Shown piece after piece: positions 37,554-45,448 of a DNA stretch of 64,000 bases. The notes under the pieces are model-generated. The model did not search any database. It saw nothing but the letters and a program-made list of their open reading frames with translations, and had not been told where the DNA came from. This stretch comes from Bacillota bacterium (GTDB taxonomy: Bacteria > Bacillota > Clostridia > Monoglobales > Firm-18). Made by a program: the position numbers and the translations under genes. Where the stretch lies: NCBI GenBank assembly GCA_023228885.1, contig JALOAJ010000010.1:9042-73041 (forward strand), written 5' to 3'. Every line of letters starts with the position of its first letter. Position 1 is the first letter of the stretch.

Positions 37554-39074
37554 ATGTTTAAAGTGATTGTGGTTGACGATGAGTTTAATATCAGAGAAGG
37601 AATTAAAAAATTTATCGAGACAAATCTCACCGGATTTGAGGTAACCCACACGGCATCCGACGGGCGCGGTGCGATTGACATTTTAAAAAAAGAGCATGTC
37701 GATGTTGTTATTACCGACATAAAAATGTCGAGCCTATCCGGGCTTGATGTAGCCCGCTACATAAAGCAAAACGGTCTTAGCAGTAAAATTGTTCTTATAA
37801 GCGGTTATAAGGATTTTGAATATGCTCAAAAGGCAATTGAATATAATGTAGAGCATTATTTATTAAAGCCGACCGATTTTAAACAAATGAAAAGTGTGCT
37901 GTGTGCTGTCCGTGAACAGCTTGAAAATGAAAGACACAGCTTTGATGAGAAAGAGCGTAACCGCAAGCTGCTTTCTTTTTTTCGCAGCGAGTTTTTTATA
38001 GGGCTTGCCATGAATGCGTTTAAAAGCAAAGAGGAAATTAGAAACCGTATGCAGTTTTTGGACTTGAACGTCGACCCTGAACAGGCTAATTGTGCGGTTA
38101 TAGATATAAAAATTGAAGATTACGACGAATTTCTTGCGGCGTGGGGCAGAGGCAAGGAAGGGCTAAACAATGCAATTTGGAACATAATAAATTGCGCCGA
38201 CAGCAGGTGGCTGTTTTACCCTATTTTAATTTTAGACAATACGATAAAAACAATATGCCTTTTTGCGGATAAAGAGCAAATAAATTTTTACAAAGAACTA
38301 TGCACAATTTTGGAGGAAATAAAGAGCAACCTTTTTGATTATTTTTCAATGCAGGTAAACTATACGGTTTTAAAAACTTTTAAGGGCATTTATGAGCTGG
38401 CGGGCGCGGTTGCCTACCCCAAAGATGGCGATGCCAACGGCGAAAAACTAAAACTGCTTCGCGCATATATGCTTTCGGGCGATGGTGAAAAGGCGCTTAA
38501 CCTTTTTAGCGCATTCTTTGAACAAATGCGGCAAAGCGATGCGGATAATTTAAAAGCTAATTTGCTGAAATGGTTTGAGCTTCTTTTAAAAGGAGTGTTT
38601 GCCGCACCCGAACCGGCAGAGGTTGGAATTGGGCTGCGGAAAATCTCGGATTCTGAAGGCTATTCCGAAATGAGGAAACAGGCAGAGGAGCTTATTTCAG
38701 ACATTTGCATGATGGCAGGCGAAAAGGACAACCAGGTTGAGTCGGTCATACGCCAGGCAAAGAACTTTATAGATGAAAATTATATGAGAGACATATCCCT
38801 TGATGATGTAGCTAACACGGTATATCTATCGCCGATATATTTTAGCCGATTTTTCAAAACGCACACCGGCGAAACTTTTACCGACTATCTTATAGGCGTA
38901 AGGATGAAGCATGCAATAGAGCTGCTTTCTAACACAGATTACACCATAAATGAAATAAGCGTCAGAGTTGGATATAACAGCAGATATTTTAACCGTATTT
39001 TTAAAAAATACACCGGCTTTACCCCGCGGGAATACTGCCGCAAGGTTCTTTTTTGGGGGGCTGATAAACTTTGA
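37554..39074 (+). CDS. YesN-type response regulator with AraC HTH output
   Basis: The 506-residue cytoplasmic protein begins with a receiver domain (1-120): acidic pocket in VIVVDDEFNI, phosphoacceptor Asp55 in VVITDIKMSS, and the conserved Lys in HYLLKPTDF. A long middle section without known motifs follows, then the AraC-type double HTH (about 400-500) with YLSPIYFSRFFKTHTGETF and VGYNSRYFNRIFKKYTGFTP. This is the YesN layout. It overlaps the histidine kinase gene by 4 nt (TTGA), so the two are translationally coupled and form a cognate pair. Likely targets are the three right-arm promoters with phased AAAAGTT repeats; inferred from position and family binding mode. Confidence 0.94.
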   Translation: MFKVIVVDDEFNIREGIKKFIETNLTGFEVTHTASDGRGAIDILKKEHVDVVITDIKMSSLSGLDVARYIKQNGLSSKIVLISGYKDFEYAQKAIEYNVEHYLLKPTDFKQMKSVLCAVREQLENERHSFDEKERNRKLLSFFRSEFFIGLAMNAFKSKEEIRNRMQFLDLNVDPEQANCAVIDIKIEDYDEFLAAWGRGKEGLNNAIWNIINCADSRWLFYPILILDNTIKTICLFADKEQINFYKELCTILEEIKSNLFDYFSMQVNYTVLKTFKGIYELAGAVAYPKDGDANGEKLKLLRAYMLSGDGEKALNLFSAFFEQMRQSDADNLKANLLKWFELLLKGVFAAPEPAEVGIGLRKISDSEGYSEMRKQAEELISDICMMAGEKDNQVESVIRQAKNFIDENYMRDISLDDVANTVYLSPIYFSRFFKTHTGETFTDYLIGVRMKHAIELLSNTDYTINEISVRVGYNSRYFNRIFKKYTGFTPREYCRKVLFWGADKL

Positions 39075-40843
39075 GCCGAAAATCCAAGCTGATAAATTAC
39101 ATAAGAAATTATCGCCTTAAAAGCATTTTTGTCAGAAACACCGCCTTAATCATAATTTTGGTTCTTATCCCCATTACGGTATTATCCTATATTTTGAATA
39201 AAAACTTTGATTCAACTCAGTTCAAGGAAAGCGCTTTAATAAATTTAAATGCGCTTACCGGAAATCGCGATTTGCTCGAAACTGTTATTGAGCAAAACAG
39301 GCTTTTGGCGGCAAACCTTACGCTGCACGAAGATATTCGGAGTTTTTTATTATTTAACGATAGCGACACATTCGCAAGCCATGTCGGCAGGGTATCTTCG
39401 GTTATTGAACAATACACCTTGGTATATGATAATATTGATTCGATTTATATTTATTCGCAAAAAAATAATTTCGTTGTTTCTAAAAGGGCAAACGAGGGTT
39501 TTGAATTGTTCGGAGACAAATCATGGTATGAAATCAGCAATGACACACCCAAAAATACAGTTGACATAAGGCTTAGAAGGCGAGATGATTCCGGCTCTTA
39601 TATTCTGTCCGCGTGCGCGCCCGTTAGGCTAAACGACAACTATTTGGGCGCTGTTGTCGTAAACATCAAAATGTCGGCGTTGCGGCGTATGATTGACGGC
39701 GCGAACAATTCGTCGGTGCAGGATACATATGTGATAGACGAAAACGGGCGGATTATTTACAGCTTTAACAATCAATTGATTAGCAAACCATCCTCCGAGG
39801 TGGAAGCTCTTTGCGGTATCGAGAATGCAAGCCCGGGTCAAGCATACTTAGTTACCGACAAGGATGGGAAAAAGTTTTGCACAATGCTCGAATCGAGCAA
39901 ATTTAACTGGAAATATGTTTCGGTGATGCAAAATGTGTTTGACCAAAGGAAAAACGACGGCGCCTTTTATTATAAAGTATTCATTTTTTTGTTTGCGTTC
40001 GTAACGGGGATTATAATTTCAATTACAATTTCCATAAAGGCGTTTAAGCCTATTGACACCATCGTTTCTGTTATAGACAAACCCGACAGATGGAACGAAA
40101 ACCCCGAGGGAATGCTGAGAAATGAAATAAGGTATATAATTGACAACATTTTAAAAACCGTAAAAACAAATGAGCAGCTTAAAAATGAGCTAAGCGACAG
40201 AATCGGGCTGCTCAATTCATCGCATATAGCAATTCTTCAAGACCAAATAACCCCGCATTTTATTTATAATACGCTTGAGTCGATTAACTGGATGACGGTA
40301 GACTACTTAGGATATGAAAACAAGGTTTCCGAGGCGGTTTTATTGCTGTCAAAGCTTTTGCGGGCGTGCTCCGCCACCCACACATTTATGTCCTCCGTTA
40401 AGGAAGAACTTGAGTATACAAGAATTTATGCGAGAATTTTGCGCATAAGGTTTGGAGATATGTTCGACATAGTTTTTAATGTTGAATCCGAAACCTTAAA
40501 TTTACAGACTATTAAGATGAGCCTTCAGCCGCTTATTGAAAACTCGGTATATCATGGCATAAAGCCGAAGCAAAAACGCGGGCGCATTGAGGTTCGGGGC
40601 TATATCAGCGGCGAAAACTTGGTTTTCGAGGTGGAGGATGATGGCGTGGGAATGACGGCGGAGGTAAAGAGTGGGATAAACGACACTTTTGCCAGAGCGT
40701 ATATTTTAAAAGGCAAAAACCTTGGACTATCAAACCTCAGCCAAAGAATTAAATTGATTTTCGGGGAAAATTATTCGTTGGAAATAGTAAAAAGCGATGA
40801 ACGCGGCACGCTAATTCGCATGACGATGCCCAAGGTTACTTAA
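39071..40843 (+). CDS. YesM-type membrane sensor histidine kinase
   Basis: The 590-residue kinase starts at TTG 39071 inside the stop codon of the response regulator gene. A membrane segment near residues 20-40 and another near 305-325 flank a sensor region of dCache-like size. The cytoplasmic part has the His_kinase phosphoacceptor His396 in DQITPHFIYNTLESINWM and an ATP-binding domain with the N-box LQPLIENSVYHGIKPK and G-box VEDDGVGMT. Kinases of this family phosphorylate YesN-type partners on sensing extracellular sugars or a loaded binding protein. Confidence 0.94.
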   Translation: MSRKSKLINYIRNYRLKSIFVRNTALIIILVLIPITVLSYILNKNFDSTQFKESALINLNALTGNRDLLETVIEQNRLLAANLTLHEDIRSFLLFNDSDTFASHVGRVSSVIEQYTLVYDNIDSIYIYSQKNNFVVSKRANEGFELFGDKSWYEISNDTPKNTVDIRLRRRDDSGSYILSACAPVRLNDNYLGAVVVNIKMSALRRMIDGANNSSVQDTYVIDENGRIIYSFNNQLISKPSSEVEALCGIENASPGQAYLVTDKDGKKFCTMLESSKFNWKYVSVMQNVFDQRKNDGAFYYKVFIFLFAFVTGIIISITISIKAFKPIDTIVSVIDKPDRWNENPEGMLRNEIRYIIDNILKTVKTNEQLKNELSDRIGLLNSSHIAILQDQITPHFIYNTLESINWMTVDYLGYENKVSEAVLLLSKLLRACSATHTFMSSVKEELEYTRIYARILRIRFGDMFDIVFNVESETLNLQTIKMSLQPLIENSVYHGIKPKQKRGRIEVRGYISGENLVFEVEDDGVGMTAEVKSGINDTFARAYILKGKNLGLSNLSQRIKLIFGENYSLEIVKSDERGTLIRMTMPKVT

Positions 40844-40911
40844 AAAGGTTAAATTTCATACCAAAAGTAAAGATAGAACAGTTTAAAAGAAGGCATGATT
40901 TTAGATATAAT
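40843..40911 (+). promoter_or_regulatory. Activator-type promoter upstream of binding-protein gene
   Basis: AAAAGGTT (40843-40850) and AAAAGTA (40863-40869) lie 63 and 43 nt before the -10 box TATAAT (40906-40911), with no -35 hexamer. This matches the layouts at 35435-35502 and 61729-61796. It lies between the kinase stop and the ATG at 40951 and could give the binding protein and downstream surface genes their own induced transcript. Confidence 0.45.
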
Positions 40912-40950
40912 TAAAATATAAAAATAACTAAAAAAGGCGGGATTTACATT

Positions 40951-42477
40951 ATGGCAATTTTCATCAAAAAAACCATATGCGCTATATTGGCGGGCGTCAT
41001 GGCGATTGCTATGCTTTCGGGATGCAACGGCACGGTTAAGCAGGGGGCGGAAAAGACCACGCTGAAGTGGATGATGCTTGGCCCCGGCGAACAGACAGAC
41101 AGCCAAGCGGTTATGACGGAATTTAACAACAGGCTTGAAAAGGTAATGCCGGATGTAAACCTTGAACTGGAAATATATCCGATTGCAGACTATGACCAAA
41201 AATGGAAGCTTTATGCTGCCGCCAACGCAGCGTTAGACCTTGCATGGACGGGCTGGCTTGTGGACATAATCGGAACGGTCAACGGCAGCGCATATATGCA
41301 GCTTGATGACTTGATTGAAGAATATGCGCCGGATATAAAAAATGAAATCCCCGACCAATACTTTAAGAAAATAAACGGCGGCACATATTTCGTGCCCAAC
41401 TATCAAATGATGTTTAAAAGCCCGGTGGGGTTACGCACGCATAAAGAGATTTCAGATAAATACTGGGATGTTAAAAGGGCGGCGGAAATTTTCGCCCAAA
41501 ACGACACGATGAACGAGGCGTGCTATGATGTTATAGAGGAATACCTTAAAAACGCGAAGGAAAACGGAGACATAAAACTTGGCGTCAGCCCGCCAACATT
41601 TATTTTTACAAAGGGAAAAGGCTATTATAATGTAGGGGGCATATGCGGAGTAAGGATTTCAGATAAAAGTTTGAGGGTAGTTGCAAACTTTGAAATGCCG
41701 GAAACAAAGCTGTACTTTGACAAAATGGCGCAATGGTACCAAAAGGGTTACATACGGAAAGACATTATTACCGTGCAGGACCCTCGCTCGTATGACGGAA
41801 AACAGGATGGTTCGCTTATTTGGGCGCACAGCTATTTTAAAGGAGATAACGAAAAGGAAACCGCACAGTATGGTTTTCCCATTGAAGTGGTGCCTATGGA
41901 TAAGCGGTATTATTACGATGGAGAAATCACAAGCACAGGCACTGCTATTCCACGCGGAAGCAAAAACCCCGAGACGGCAATGAAGCTGTTGAATCTGATG
42001 AACACCAAAAAGGGTGCAGAGCTTTATAATCTTTTGGTATTCGGACTTGAGGGGCAGCATTATAAAAAAATATCGGACATCAGAATTGAAACCTTCGATT
42101 ACGCCGATATCGGGCAAAGCAACAGTAAATACGGTCTTTGGAAGTGGGCTGTGGGAAACACCTTCAACGCATACCTTAACCAAGCGTACGCAGATGATTA
42201 TAATGACTACATAAAAGGGTTAAATGAGGAAGTTTTGGTGGACCCCATTCCCCTGATAGATTTCGTGCTTGATAAATCGTCAATCACCACCGAGCTTGCA
42301 CAATGTCAGGCTGTGTCGAGGGAATTTCAAAATTCATTGGCAACAGGCACCCTTCCGGACCATGAATCGGTATATGCTGAAATGGTGAGCAAAATGAAAA
42401 AGGCGGGGTCGGATAAAATCGTTGCCGAGACACAGCGTCAAGTGGATGAATACCTTAAGGCATATGCCGACAGATAA
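40951..42477 (+). CDS. Sugar-binding lipoprotein of ABC importer (LplA-like)
   Basis: The 508-residue solute-binding lipoprotein has lipobox MLSGC with the lipidated cysteine at residue 25. The mature part begins with a beta-strand pattern (TTLKWMMLGPGEQTD) and contains PNPETAMKLLNLMNT-like helices near the C-terminal lobe, as in large sugar-binding proteins. It is the probable binding subunit for the permeases at 35570 and 36547, from which it is separated by the two-component genes. The ATG follows AAAGGCGGG. A candidate activator promoter lies just upstream. The ligand is unknown. Confidence 0.92.
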   Translation: MAIFIKKTICAILAGVMAIAMLSGCNGTVKQGAEKTTLKWMMLGPGEQTDSQAVMTEFNNRLEKVMPDVNLELEIYPIADYDQKWKLYAAANAALDLAWTGWLVDIIGTVNGSAYMQLDDLIEEYAPDIKNEIPDQYFKKINGGTYFVPNYQMMFKSPVGLRTHKEISDKYWDVKRAAEIFAQNDTMNEACYDVIEEYLKNAKENGDIKLGVSPPTFIFTKGKGYYNVGGICGVRISDKSLRVVANFEMPETKLYFDKMAQWYQKGYIRKDIITVQDPRSYDGKQDGSLIWAHSYFKGDNEKETAQYGFPIEVVPMDKRYYYDGEITSTGTAIPRGSKNPETAMKLLNLMNTKKGAELYNLLVFGLEGQHYKKISDIRIETFDYADIGQSNSKYGLWKWAVGNTFNAYLNQAYADDYNDYIKGLNEEVLVDPIPLIDFVLDKSSITTELAQCQAVSREFQNSLATGTLPDHESVYAEMVSKMKKAGSDKIVAETQRQVDEYLKAYADR

Positions 42478-42492
42478 GCGGCGAAGCTTTTT

Positions 42493-45423
42493 ATGGTCGC
42501 AATATATAGGGAATGGATGTGTAATATGATGATGGCAATAAGGAAGAACATTGCAGTATTATTGCTTGCTTTTATTACGGCTGCTTATTTCAGCACGGCG
42601 CATCTTGGCTTGAATGCCGTATACGGCGAGGAATTGGCGCCGGAAACTTCTGAGCAATCCATCGGCGGCAGCCCGTTAGGAGAACCTATTCCCTTTGAAT
42701 TGGGAGAGGCTCCTATTGTGCTGGCGGATGATTATGCAAATATTATACTTGGCGCCGACAACACCATGGAATATTCAACGGATGGCGGCGCAGAATATCA
42801 GCCGTATGATTATGCCGATTGCCCTGTTTTTTCGGGCAATGTATCCGTCATGGTGCGCTATGCCGCAACGGAAGAAAACGGGGGGCAGCCAAGCGGTGCG
42901 GCAGTTTTAACATTTACCGAAAATCCGGAATCGATGGGTATTTTCGAATATGATTTTGACAATTGTGAAATTGAGGAGCTTGTTAAGCATTTTACAAAGC
43001 TAAGACTGGTTGCCAGGTATGACCCATTGGACGAAACGAATATAGCGGGGTTTTGGTATTTTTTTGATACGGAATTGACGGGCAAAACTGATGGTCAACG
43101 AAACACGCTATTTTCTTTTCCTGCAAGCAAGGGCGTTATTGCAATTCGGCAAAAGCTGCTCTTTACAGGGAGTTCCACGGATTTTGAATTAACCGTCAGC
43201 TTGAGGGGTTCAAGCAGCCAGCTTACTACCCTTACGGTAATAAAAGAAAATTCGTACGGGCAGTTGTTCAAGGACCATGAATGGCATGAGGTTCTTTATT
43301 TGGTGGATACCGACAATCAAGTTGTAGATGAGTATGCAGACGGAGTGTTTATCCGCACCACCAAAAATTCAGCGGTAGATTCAAGCGTGGGGCTAAGGTC
43401 GCTTGAATACAGAGTTCAAGGCAATTCAACCACCCCCACCCAGCTGTGGATGGACGATGTCAGCGTTTACAGATATGCGCCCGACTTTTCGGGGCTTAAC
43501 AGCGCAGTTGCCGAAAGCGGAACAGCACTCGGCTCGGCGGTTGCGGGCAAAGAGCCCGGCAATTATCCAAATCAGGCGATTGACAACTTTAAAGATGCAG
43601 TTGAGGCGGCAAAGTTAGTGCTTTTTAAGACAAGGGCATCGCAAGGTGAAATTATCGATGCAGAGCTTGCGCTTACAGACGCCAAGCTGTTGTTTGACCA
43701 AAGCCGAATAATTACAAACGACGAAGCGGTTGAAAAGGATGCCGAAGAAATAAAAATTCCCGCCGCTACAAAAACAAGCTTTGAGCTTAAAACAGTCGGC
43801 ATATACGGTTCTGCCATAACATGGAGCTCGTCAAACAACGATGTGATATCGAAAGACGGTGTTGTACAACGCCCCAAATGGCATGAGGAAGATACCGAGG
43901 TTATTTTAACAGCGACAATAAAAAAAGGAACAAGCGAGGCTGTCCGTAGCTTTAGTGTTATTGTAACGGGAACAGGGCGGGAAATAGACGGTCGGCTGTT
44001 TGCGGTAAGAGAGTTGTATTTTGAAGATTATGAGGGCAAGGAGCTCGAAACAGTTTACGCTGTTGGGGATGGGTGGAAGTCGGTTGTTGCGGAGGACCCT
44101 CGGGGCTCGGGAAACTGTAAAAAGGCGGAGCCGTCCGGTCCGTCCCAGGCGGCAGACATTAAAAATGAATTTGCCCTGTCTAAAGGGAATTTGCTTGTGT
44201 CAGCCGATGTTTTTTTAAACGGCGGCATTGGGCAGGCATATTATATAAATTTGTACGGCAACCAAAGCGAAAAAGCGGGGCTTACCCTAAAGGTAGCAGG
44301 CGATAAAGTTTCTGTACTTTCTGGCAGCGAAATTATCTCGTTTACTCCTGACAATGATTTTGCCGACAACTGGCAAAGGGTTGAGTTTAACATTAACCTA
44401 AGCAAAGCAAGCGCCGGTATTTTTGTAAACGGCGTCAAAAAGGCAGGCAAGGAAAATTTGTCGGCGTTGACCGCAATATCGGGAACCGGATTTAAGGCGT
44501 TTTCGGAAGCCTTTGACGCGCAAACGGATGTATATATCGATAATCTTGAAGTAACTGAGCTTGTTGACAAACAAGCTTTATCGGTAAAAATCAAAAATGC
44601 CGATGACCGCTTAAAAGGGCTTAATACAAGCGATTATGTGGAAAGCGGAATCAACTCGTTTAAAAGAGCGTTAACGGACGCCCAAGCCGTGTACCTGGCG
44701 GAAAACAGCAATCAAATTCAGGTTGATAACGCAGCCGCCTTGCTTGACGATGCGTATGATTATTTGGTCTTGAAAAGCAAAAACAAATCGGGGGGCATGG
44801 CGTCGTCAGGCGGCGGTACAAGCTACAACACGCCTGTGGTTGCTGCACCGCCTGCCAATGATGCCGCGCAAGGGGCGGCTAACTTTAGCGACCTTCAAGG
44901 GCATTGGGCAAGCGAGGATATTGAGTATCTTGCATCAAAAGGCAAAATAAACGGCGTAGGCGGAGGGCTTTTTGACCCAGATTCGCTTATAACAAGGGCG
45001 CAGTTTGCCGTTTTAATATCAAGGATATTGGAAATCGGAGCGGGCGGCGGCATTAAGTTTGCCGATATCAATCCGGGCGATTGGTATGAAGCTGATATAG
45101 CCGCTGTGGCGCAGACCGGAATAATAAGCGGGTTTGAAGGAAAATTTCGACCGAATGATCCGATTACGAGGCAGGAATCTGCCAAAATAATGGCGGGGGC
45201 GTTAAGGTATAAAAGCCTTGGCGATGCCGCCGGAGAGATTTCTTTTGCCGATAGTCAAAGCATTGACGATTGGGCGTATGAGGACATAAAGCTGGTGTTT
45301 TCCTCCGGTCTTATGCGCGGGTCGGATGATAACCTCTTTTTGCCCGCGGAATATGCGACAAGGGCGCAGGCTGCAACAATTTTAAGACGGTTTTTGGATA
45401 TTGCATCCGCAGCAGGCAATTAA
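42493..45423 (+). CDS. SLH-anchored surface protein with LamG-like, FIVAR and Ig-like domains
   Basis: The protein has up to 976 residues; the start is uncertain because several in-frame Met codons (42493-42532) precede the signal peptide (MAIRKNIAVLLLAFITAAYF). Order: a LamG/concanavalin-like beta domain (about 140-335), a FIVAR-like three-helix domain (about 335-410), an atrophied-Ig-like domain (IYGSAITWSSSNNDVISKDG, about 415-500), a second LamG-like domain (510-690), a second FIVAR-like domain (700-765), a Gly/Ser linker and three SLH repeats (795-970) such as DLQGHWASEDIEYLASKGKI. This suggests polysaccharide binding on the S-layer side; no catalytic motif was seen. It lies 15 nt after the binding-protein gene and 25 nt before the unusual SLH gene. 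Confidence 0.85.
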   Translation: MVAIYREWMCNMMMAIRKNIAVLLLAFITAAYFSTAHLGLNAVYGEELAPETSEQSIGGSPLGEPIPFELGEAPIVLADDYANIILGADNTMEYSTDGGAEYQPYDYADCPVFSGNVSVMVRYAATEENGGQPSGAAVLTFTENPESMGIFEYDFDNCEIEELVKHFTKLRLVARYDPLDETNIAGFWYFFDTELTGKTDGQRNTLFSFPASKGVIAIRQKLLFTGSSTDFELTVSLRGSSSQLTTLTVIKENSYGQLFKDHEWHEVLYLVDTDNQVVDEYADGVFIRTTKNSAVDSSVGLRSLEYRVQGNSTTPTQLWMDDVSVYRYAPDFSGLNSAVAESGTALGSAVAGKEPGNYPNQAIDNFKDAVEAAKLVLFKTRASQGEIIDAELALTDAKLLFDQSRIITNDEAVEKDAEEIKIPAATKTSFELKTVGIYGSAITWSSSNNDVISKDGVVQRPKWHEEDTEVILTATIKKGTSEAVRSFSVIVTGTGREIDGRLFAVRELYFEDYEGKELETVYAVGDGWKSVVAEDPRGSGNCKKAEPSGPSQAADIKNEFALSKGNLLVSADVFLNGGIGQAYYINLYGNQSEKAGLTLKVAGDKVSVLSGSEIISFTPDNDFADNWQRVEFNINLSKASAGIFVNGVKKAGKENLSALTAISGTGFKAFSEAFDAQTDVYIDNLEVTELVDKQALSVKIKNADDRLKGLNTSDYVESGINSFKRALTDAQAVYLAENSNQIQVDNAAALLDDAYDYLVLKSKNKSGGMASSGGGTSYNTPVVAAPPANDAAQGAANFSDLQGHWASEDIEYLASKGKINGVGGGLFDPDSLITRAQFAVLISRILEIGAGGGIKFADINPGDWYEADIAAVAQTGIISGFEGKFRPNDPITRQESAKIMAGALRYKSLGDAAGEISFADSQSIDDWAYEDIKLVFSSGLMRGSDDNLFLPAEYATRAQAATILRRFLDIASAAGN

Positions 45424-45448
45424 AATGTATAAGGAGTGAGTTTGCATT

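Noticed and set aside
35541..40895. AACAGTTTAAAAG(G/A)AGGC occurs at 35541-35558 and 40878-40895, differing at one base.
   Set aside because: At 35541 it covers the ribosome binding region and at 40878 it lies within a promoter, so positions are not equivalent; shared AT-rich and AAGGAGG-like composition is a sufficient explanation.
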